Assembly: GCF_014648175.1 (NCBI RefSeq)
Contig: NZ_BMQP01000033.1
Span: 1 to 64,000, forward strand
Direction: 5' to 3'
DNA: 64,000 nucleotides
Source: Planobispora rosea
Lineage (GTDB): Bacteria; Actinomycetota; Actinomycetes; Streptosporangiales; Streptosporangiaceae
In this document: piece by piece, positions 59,560 to 64,000 of the stretch
Numbering within the stretch: position 1 is the stretch's first letter
Layout: the number at the start of each line of letters is the position of its first letter
Position numbers and translations under genes: made by a program
Notes under the pieces: model-generated
Told to the model about the DNA's origin: nothing
What the model saw: the letters and a program-made list of their open reading frames with translations, nothing else
Database searches by the model: none

Positions 59560-61004
59560 CAGTATGCTCCAGCTCCTCGCGCGACAGCCGACCAAGTCTT
59601 CCACAGGATCTGAAGATCCAAAGTGAGGGACCAGTTCTCCACGTAACGCAGGTCGAGCCGGACCGATTCCTCCCAGCTCAGATCGGACCGCCCGCTCACC
59701 TGCCACAGCCCGGTCATCCCGGGCTTGACCACCAGCCTGCGCCGCACGTCGTCGCCGTACCGGGCGACCTCCTCGGGCAGCGGCGGCCGGGGGCCCACCA
59801 GCGACATGTGCCCGAACAGCACGTTGATCAGCTGCGGAAGCTCGTCCAGGGAATGACGGCGCAGCCGCGCGCCCAGCGCGGTCACCCGCGGATCCTCCCG
59901 GATCTTGAACAGCACGCCCCCGCCGTCGCTCACCAGCCCGATCTTCCGCCGCTCGGCGTCCACCGCCATCGTCCGGAACTTGTAGATCGTGAACTCCTCG
60001 CCGTCCCGGCCCACCCGCGTCTGCCGGAACAGCACCGGGCCCGGGCCCGACAGGCGCACCGCCAGCGCCAGCCCCAGCAGCAACGGCAGCAGCGCGACCA
60101 GCAGCACCCCGGCGACGAACCGGTCGAACAGGTTCTTGACCACCTGGCGCATACCGACCAGCTCCGGATGCTCCACGTGCAGCAGCGGCAGGCCCGCGAC
60201 CGGGCGGATCGTGGTCCGCGGCCCGGCCACCTCCATCAGCGCCGGGGCGACCACGAGATCGGTGTGCGTCTTCTCCAGCTGCCAGGCCAGCCGGCGCAGC
60301 GCCAGCCCGTCCATCTCCGGGCAGGCCAGCACCGCCACGGTGTCGGCCTCGACCTGCCCCACCGCGAGCGCCACATCGGCGAAACCGCCCAGGACCGGGA
60401 CCCCCTCCACCTCGGCCACGCCGATGTACGGCGTGCAGGCCCCCACGACCTTCATGCCGTGGTACGGCTCCCGGCGGAACCGGTCGACCAGCTCGGCGAC
60501 CGCCGTACGGTGCCCCACCGCGACGACCCGCCGCATGCACCCGCCGCGCGCCCGCCTGCGGTGCAGCGTCCGGCGCAGGCCGTACCGCCCGAGCAGGGTC
60601 AGGGCGGTGGTCAGCGGGACCGCCAGCACGACGTAACCCCGCGCCACATCGGTCTTGGTCACGTAGGCGCCGACGGCGAGCGCCGCGGTCAGCATGAACC
60701 CGCACTGGATGACCCGCTGGAACTCCTCCGGGCCCAGCCCGATCAGACGGGGCTCGTAGGCCCGGTTCAGCGCGACCGCGCACACCCACACCACGGGCAG
60801 CGCCGCGCTCAGCACCACATAGGGCGCGACGTACGGCGTGACCTCGCCGAAGCGCACGAACAACGCGAGAGCGCCGGCCAGGCAGGCGCCGGCCACGTCG
60901 GAGACGACGGCCCGCACCCGGTGCCCGCGCACCCAGCCCGGCGTCCGCGGACGGGTCGCGAGCACCTGTTCCGGCGCCGCCCGCACGACGATCACGTCAC
61001 GCAC
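59559..61004 (-). CDS. Polyprenyl-phosphate sugar-1-phosphate transferase (WbaP/CpsE-like)
   Basis: This 481-residue priming enzyme attaches the first sugar phosphate to undecaprenyl phosphate. It has four N-terminal helices, a central nucleotide-binding-like CoA-type domain, another helix (FVAGVLLVALLPLLLGLALAV) and the catalytic C-terminal domain with FTIYKFRTM, LRRHSLDELPQLINVLFG and MSLVGPRPPLPEE. GTG 61004 is chosen because GGAGGG lies six bases upstream. It begins the leftward operon of this enzyme, cysQ, cysD and cysN. Confidence 0.94.
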   Translation of the reverse strand: MRDVIVVRAAPEQVLATRPRTPGWVRGHRVRAVVSDVAGACLAGALALFVRFGEVTPYVAPYVVLSAALPVVWVCAVALNRAYEPRLIGLGPEEFQRVIQCGFMLTAALAVGAYVTKTDVARGYVVLAVPLTTALTLLGRYGLRRTLHRRRARGGCMRRVVAVGHRTAVAELVDRFRREPYHGMKVVGACTPYIGVAEVEGVPVLGGFADVALAVGQVEADTVAVLACPEMDGLALRRLAWQLEKTHTDLVVAPALMEVAGPRTTIRPVAGLPLLHVEHPELVGMRQVVKNLFDRFVAGVLLVALLPLLLGLALAVRLSGPGPVLFRQTRVGRDGEEFTIYKFRTMAVDAERRKIGLVSDGGGVLFKIREDPRVTALGARLRRHSLDELPQLINVLFGHMSLVGPRPPLPEEVARYGDDVRRRLVVKPGMTGLWQVSGRSDLSWEESVRLDLRYVENWSLTLDLQILWKTWSAVARGAGAY

Positions 61005-61157
61005 GCGTTTCCCTCCGTGTAACCAATCACCTACGGAATGCAATGGGATGGTATCGACGGGAGGAAAGCCCCGGAGGTTGAAGACCGAAACGTCTACCTC
61101 TACGGAAGTTGAACCGCATGCCCGGATGGCGGGGAAAGCGCCGAGGTCCGGGCACCC
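61005..61157. other. Promoter gap between pth and sugar transferase operon
   Basis: This 153-bp gap should hold the leftward operon promoter. It is mildly AT-rich near 61020-61110. I see no clear operator and no gene. Confidence 0.4.
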
Positions 61158-61754
61158 CTACCTGGGCGGCCCGGACGGCTTCAGGTCACCCGCGTGGAAG
61201 GTGTTCTGGGTCGTCTCCAGGCCCGCCTTCACCAGCGACTCCACCACGTCGGCGGCCCGGTCGACGAGGAAGCCCAGATCCTTGCGCTCGGCGGTGGCGA
61301 AATCCTTGAGGACGTAGGAGGCGGGGTCCATCCGGCCGGGCGGACGCCCGATGCCGAACCGCACCCGGAGATAGTCCCTCGTCCCCAGCGACTTCGTGAT
61401 CGACTTCAGGCCGTTGTGGCCGTTGTCACCACCGCCCAGCTTGGCCCGGAGCGCTCCGTACGGGACATCCAGCTCATCATGGACGACGATCACGTGGGCC
61501 GGGTCGACCTTGTAGAAGTCGGCGACGGCCTTGACCGGACCACCCGAGAGATTCATGAACGACAGGGGCTTGACCAGGACCGCCGGAGCACCCGCCACCC
61601 GGCCCGTCAGGACCTCGGCCCGCGACCTGTGCGCCTTGAACCGCTCACCCGCCCGCGCGGCCAGCTCGTCCAGCACCATGAACCCCGCGTTGTGCCGGTT
61701 CCCCGCATATTCCGGCCCGGGATTCCCCAGACCCACCACCAGCCAGCGGTCCAC
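61158..61754 (-). CDS. pth: Peptidyl-tRNA hydrolase
   Basis: This 198-residue enzyme frees tRNA from stalled peptidyl-tRNA. The family signature is complete: [22 protein letters not shown] with the catalytic His, [23 protein letters not shown] and [16 protein letters not shown] 61754 with AAGGGGTG upstream is the favoured start; GTG 61763 is possible. It follows rplY on the same strand, as is usual. Confidence 0.95.
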   Translation of the reverse strand: MDRWLVVGLGNPGPEYAGNRHNAGFMVLDELAARAGERFKAHRSRAEVLTGRVAGAPAVLVKPLSFMNLSGGPVKAVADFYKVDPAHVIVVHDELDVPYGALRAKLGGGDNGHNGLKSITKSLGTRDYLRVRFGIGRPPGRMDPASYVLKDFATAERKDLGFLVDRAADVVESLVKAGLETTQNTFHAGDLKPSGPPR

Positions 61755-61893
61755 GGCCGGCACCCCTTCGTCTCCATCGTGTCCACGGCGTCCCTGTCGC
61801 ACCCACGTCCACAGCGAACCCATGTACGACCTCACATGCGCGTCAGGGCAGCCCGGGACCGGGCTGCCCTGACAGGTCTAGCAGAGAACGCCG

Positions 61894-62520
61894 TTACTCG
61901 GCGGCCTCGGCGGCCTCGCCCTCGGCCGGAGCCTCGGCGGCCGCACTCTCGGCCGGAGCCTCGGCGGCCTCACCCTCGACGGCCTCGGCGGTCGGCGCGG
62001 CGGAGACCACCAGCACCATGGCCTCCGGGTCGGCGGCCAGCGTCGCGCCCTTGGGCAGCTTCAGGTCACCGGCGGTTACCTGCGCACCCACCTCCAGGCC
62101 CTCGACGCTGACCTCGACACCCTCGGGGATGTGCGTCGCCTCGGCCTCGACCGAGACACTGACCATCTGCTGGTCGAGGATGCCGTCGGCCACCTCGCCC
62201 GCGATGGTGACGGGGATGTCCACGGTCACCTTCTCGCCACGCTTGACCAGGAGCAGGTCGACGTGCTCCAGGAAACCCTTGAGCGGGTCGCGCTGGACGC
62301 CCTTGGGCAGCGCGAGCTCGCTCACCGCGCCCTCCAGGCGGATCAGGACGTTCGGCGTGCGCAGGGCGAGCAGCAGCTCGTGGCCCGGCAGGGTCAGGTG
62401 CTGCGGATCCGTGCCGTGCCCGTACAGGACGACGGGCACCTTGTGCTCACGGCGGATCTTACGGGCGGCGCCCTTGCCGAAAGCGGTACGCTGCTCGGCC
62501 TTGATGGCTACCTCGGACAC
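61894..62520 (-). CDS. rplY: 50S ribosomal protein L25/general stress protein Ctc
   Basis: This 208-residue long form of L25 binds 5S rRNA through the N domain (about 1-95, RRTFGKG-like start RTAFGKGAARKIRRE). The C-terminal TL5 domain has IPVTIAGEVADG and LPKGATL. An Ala/Glu-rich acidic tail of about 40 residues ends the protein. The start is GTG at 62520 with AGGAGA upstream. Confidence 0.95.
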   Translation of the reverse strand: MSEVAIKAEQRTAFGKGAARKIRREHKVPVVLYGHGTDPQHLTLPGHELLLALRTPNVLIRLEGAVSELALPKGVQRDPLKGFLEHVDLLLVKRGEKVTVDIPVTIAGEVADGILDQQMVSVSVEAEATHIPEGVEVSVEGLEVGAQVTAGDLKLPKGATLAADPEAMVLVVSAAPTAEAVEGEAAEAPAESAAAEAPAEGEAAEAAE

Positions 62521-62662
62521 GGCGGATCTCCTAGGGATCGTCGACGGTGGACAGGCGCGCTCCCCCTCACCCGCCCTAGCGGAAGGCGTTACGAGCGCGC
62601 GCAACCTTTACAGCCTATCCTGCCCGCGGCAGCGCTCCGCCCCGCCCGCGGGCCCGGGAAAG

Positions 62663-62690
62663 GCCCCGGGGGACCGCCGGCCCCCGGGCA
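62663..62690 (-). terminator. Hairpin after prs
   Basis: CCCGGGGG / CCCCCGGG arms (about 62665-62672 and 62681-62688) form an 8-bp stem just beyond the prs stop. Confidence 0.65.
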
Positions 62691-62696
62691 GGGCTT

Positions 62697-63674
62697 TCAG
62701 CAGTCGCCCTCGAACATGCTCGTCACCGAACCGTCACTGAACACCTCGGTGATCGCACGCGCGATGACCGGGGCGATCGACAGCACGGTCAGCTTGTCGA
62801 ACGTCTTCTCCTCGGGCAGCGGCAACGTGTTGGTGACGATGACCTCCGAGACCCGCGAGTTCTTCAGGCGGTCCACCGCCGGGTCGGAGAACACCGCGTG
62901 CGTGGCGGCCACGATCACGTCCGTCGCGCCCTGCTCGTAGAGCGCGTCCGCGGCCTTGCAGATCGTTCCCGCGGTGTCGATCATGTCGTCGATCAGCACA
63001 CACGTACGGCCCCGCACCTTGCCGACGACCTCGTTCACCTTCACCTGGTTGGCCACGTCCAGATCACGGCGCTTGTGGATGAACGCCAGCGGCGTGGCCA
63101 GCGTGTCGGCCCAGCGCTCCGAGAGCCGCACCCGGCCGGTGTCCGGCGAGACGACCGTGGTGTTGGCCAGGTCGATCTTGTCCTTCAGGTAGTTGACCAG
63201 CACCGGCATCGCGAACAGGTGGTCCACCGGGCCGTCGAAGAACCCCTGGATCTGCGAGGTGTGCAGATCGATCGACATCAGCCGGTCGGCGCCCGCCGTC
63301 TTGAACAGGTCCGCCATCAGCCGGGCGGTGATGGGCTCACGACCCCGGCCCTTCTTGTCCTGACGGGCGTAGCCGAAGAACGGCATGACCACGGTGATCC
63401 GCTTGGCGGAGGCGCGCTTGAGCGCGTCCACCATGATCAGCTGCTCCATGATCCACTTGTTGATGGGCTCGGTGTGACTCTGGATGACGAACGCGTCACT
63501 CCCGCGCACCGACTCCTGGTATCGCGCGTAGATCTCACCGTTCGCGAAGTCACGCAGCGTCGTCGGCGTGAGCTCGACCCCCAGATGGCTGGCCACCTCC
63601 TCCGCCAGGGCCGGATGCGAGCGCCCGGAGAAAAACATCATCTTCTTCTCGCCGGTCTGCTTGATGCTGCTCAT
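62697..63674 (-). CDS. prs: Ribose-phosphate pyrophosphokinase
   Basis: This 325-residue enzyme makes PRPP from ribose-5-phosphate and ATP, for nucleotides, His and Trp. Landmarks are [39 protein letters not shown] and the PRPP-binding loop [16 protein letters not shown] 63674 overlaps the glmU stop (ATGA); coupling of glmU and prs is widespread. Confidence 0.97.
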   Translation of the reverse strand: MSSIKQTGEKKMMFFSGRSHPALAEEVASHLGVELTPTTLRDFANGEIYARYQESVRGSDAFVIQSHTEPINKWIMEQLIMVDALKRASAKRITVVMPFFGYARQDKKGRGREPITARLMADLFKTAGADRLMSIDLHTSQIQGFFDGPVDHLFAMPVLVNYLKDKIDLANTTVVSPDTGRVRLSERWADTLATPLAFIHKRRDLDVANQVKVNEVVGKVRGRTCVLIDDMIDTAGTICKAADALYEQGATDVIVAATHAVFSDPAVDRLKNSRVSEVIVTNTLPLPEEKTFDKLTVLSIAPVIARAITEVFSDGSVTSMFEGDC

Positions 63675-64000
63675 TCGGAGGTGCTCCCCTGCTGATCTCC
63701 GGCCTCGGCGGCACGCTGCGCCGCCTCCGCCGATCTGGTGCCCGGCCGCTTGCGCACCGTCCACCCTTCGATGTTGCGCTGCCGCGCCCGCGCCACCCCC
63801 ATCGCCCCCGCAGGGACGTCGCTGGCGATGACCGAGCCCGCGGCGGTGAATGCGCCGTCGCCGATGTTCACCGGCGCGACGAGCATGGTGTCGCACCCCA
63901 CGAACGCGTGGTCGCCCACCGTCGTGTGATGCTTGTCGACCCCGTCGTAGTTGACGAAGACCGACGAGGCGCCGATGTTCACCCCGGCCCCGAGCGTGGC
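63671..64000 (-). CDS. glmU: GlmU, C-terminal part (truncated by window edge)
   Basis: Only the last 109 residues are visible; the gene continues beyond 64000. They cover the end of the left-handed beta helix of the acetyltransferase domain, with the acceptor-site [23 protein letters not shown] and [12 protein letters not shown]. GlmU makes UDP-GlcNAc for wall polymers. The extreme C terminus is a polar tail. Confidence 0.93.
   Translation of the reverse strand, partial: ATLGAGVNIGASSVFVNYDGVDKHHTTVGDHAFVGCDTMLVAPVNIGDGAFTAAGSVIASDVPAGAMGVARARQRNIEGWTVRKRPGTRSAEAAQRAAEAGDQQGSTSE

Noticed and set aside
61005-61043. Upstream ATG start of the sugar transferase, which would add a TTA codon
   Set aside because: GGAGGG lies inside this extension and points to GTG 61004; the extra residues are not conserved-looking.

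Overview
The window is about 70% GC DNA from a filamentous actinomycete. Streptosporangiales (Streptosporangium, Nonomuraea or Sphaerisporangium type) is my best guess. The signs are very high third-position GC, many GTG starts, a PPOX-type F420/FMN protein, DUF501 and DUF4287 proteins, a Rex operator, and the actinobacterial order mfd / mazG / eno / divIC-like / DUF501 / ppx. There is no rRNA, no transposase and no CRISPR array. Order-level assignment is inference.

Layout. (1) 1-1430: a SnoaL-like gene behind a SoxR/MerR-type operator, enclosed by a roughly 225-bp imperfect inverted repeat. (2) 1.4-16.6 kb: class A penicillin-binding protein, AsnC regulator divergent from hppD, M1 peptidase lipoprotein, FIST and ROK genes, a MoxR-type AAA ATPase with a VWA protein, a serine hydrolase with a chimeric N terminus, and several small membrane proteins. 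(3) 16.6-25.3 kb: transsulfuration genes (metB, cbs) around an orphan histidine kinase, then an SGNH hydrolase, a PQQ-propeller lipoprotein and a thiolase. Three gene boundaries here carry copies of a hairpin-rich repeat of about 120 bp. (4) 25.3-33.4 kb: small proteins, Bax-inhibitor-1, a decayed pseudokinase, a class I tRNA with anticodon UAA, a peptide deformylase lacking its catalytic Glu, ndh under a Rex palindrome, uracil-DNA glycosylase and a large secreted Ig-like protein. (5) 33.5-42.1 kb: the conserved leftward housekeeping block ppx to mfd. (6) 42.2-61.0 kb: a methyltransferase and a sulfation/polysaccharide locus. (7) 61.1-64.0 kb: pth, rplY, prs and the 3' part of glmU.

The most interesting system is region 6. 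CysC, CysD, CysN and CysQ make PAPS and remove PAP, but no PAPS reductase is present. Three unrelated sulfotransferases sit in tightly overlapping operons with Wzz-like, Wzy-like and Wzx-like proteins, a polyprenyl-phosphate sugar-1-phosphate transferase, a TagA/WecG and a GT2 glycosyltransferase, a small-molecule-kinase-like protein and a secreted GH26-like hydrolase. Together these read as a dedicated pathway for an exported, sulfated exopolysaccharide.

A second theme is rare TTA codons. I found them only in accessory or secreted genes: the pseudokinase, the Ig-like secreted protein, the GH26-like protein, one sulfotransferase and the GT2. I saw none in the housekeeping genes. The same window encodes an unusual short-arm tRNA with a UAA anticodon.
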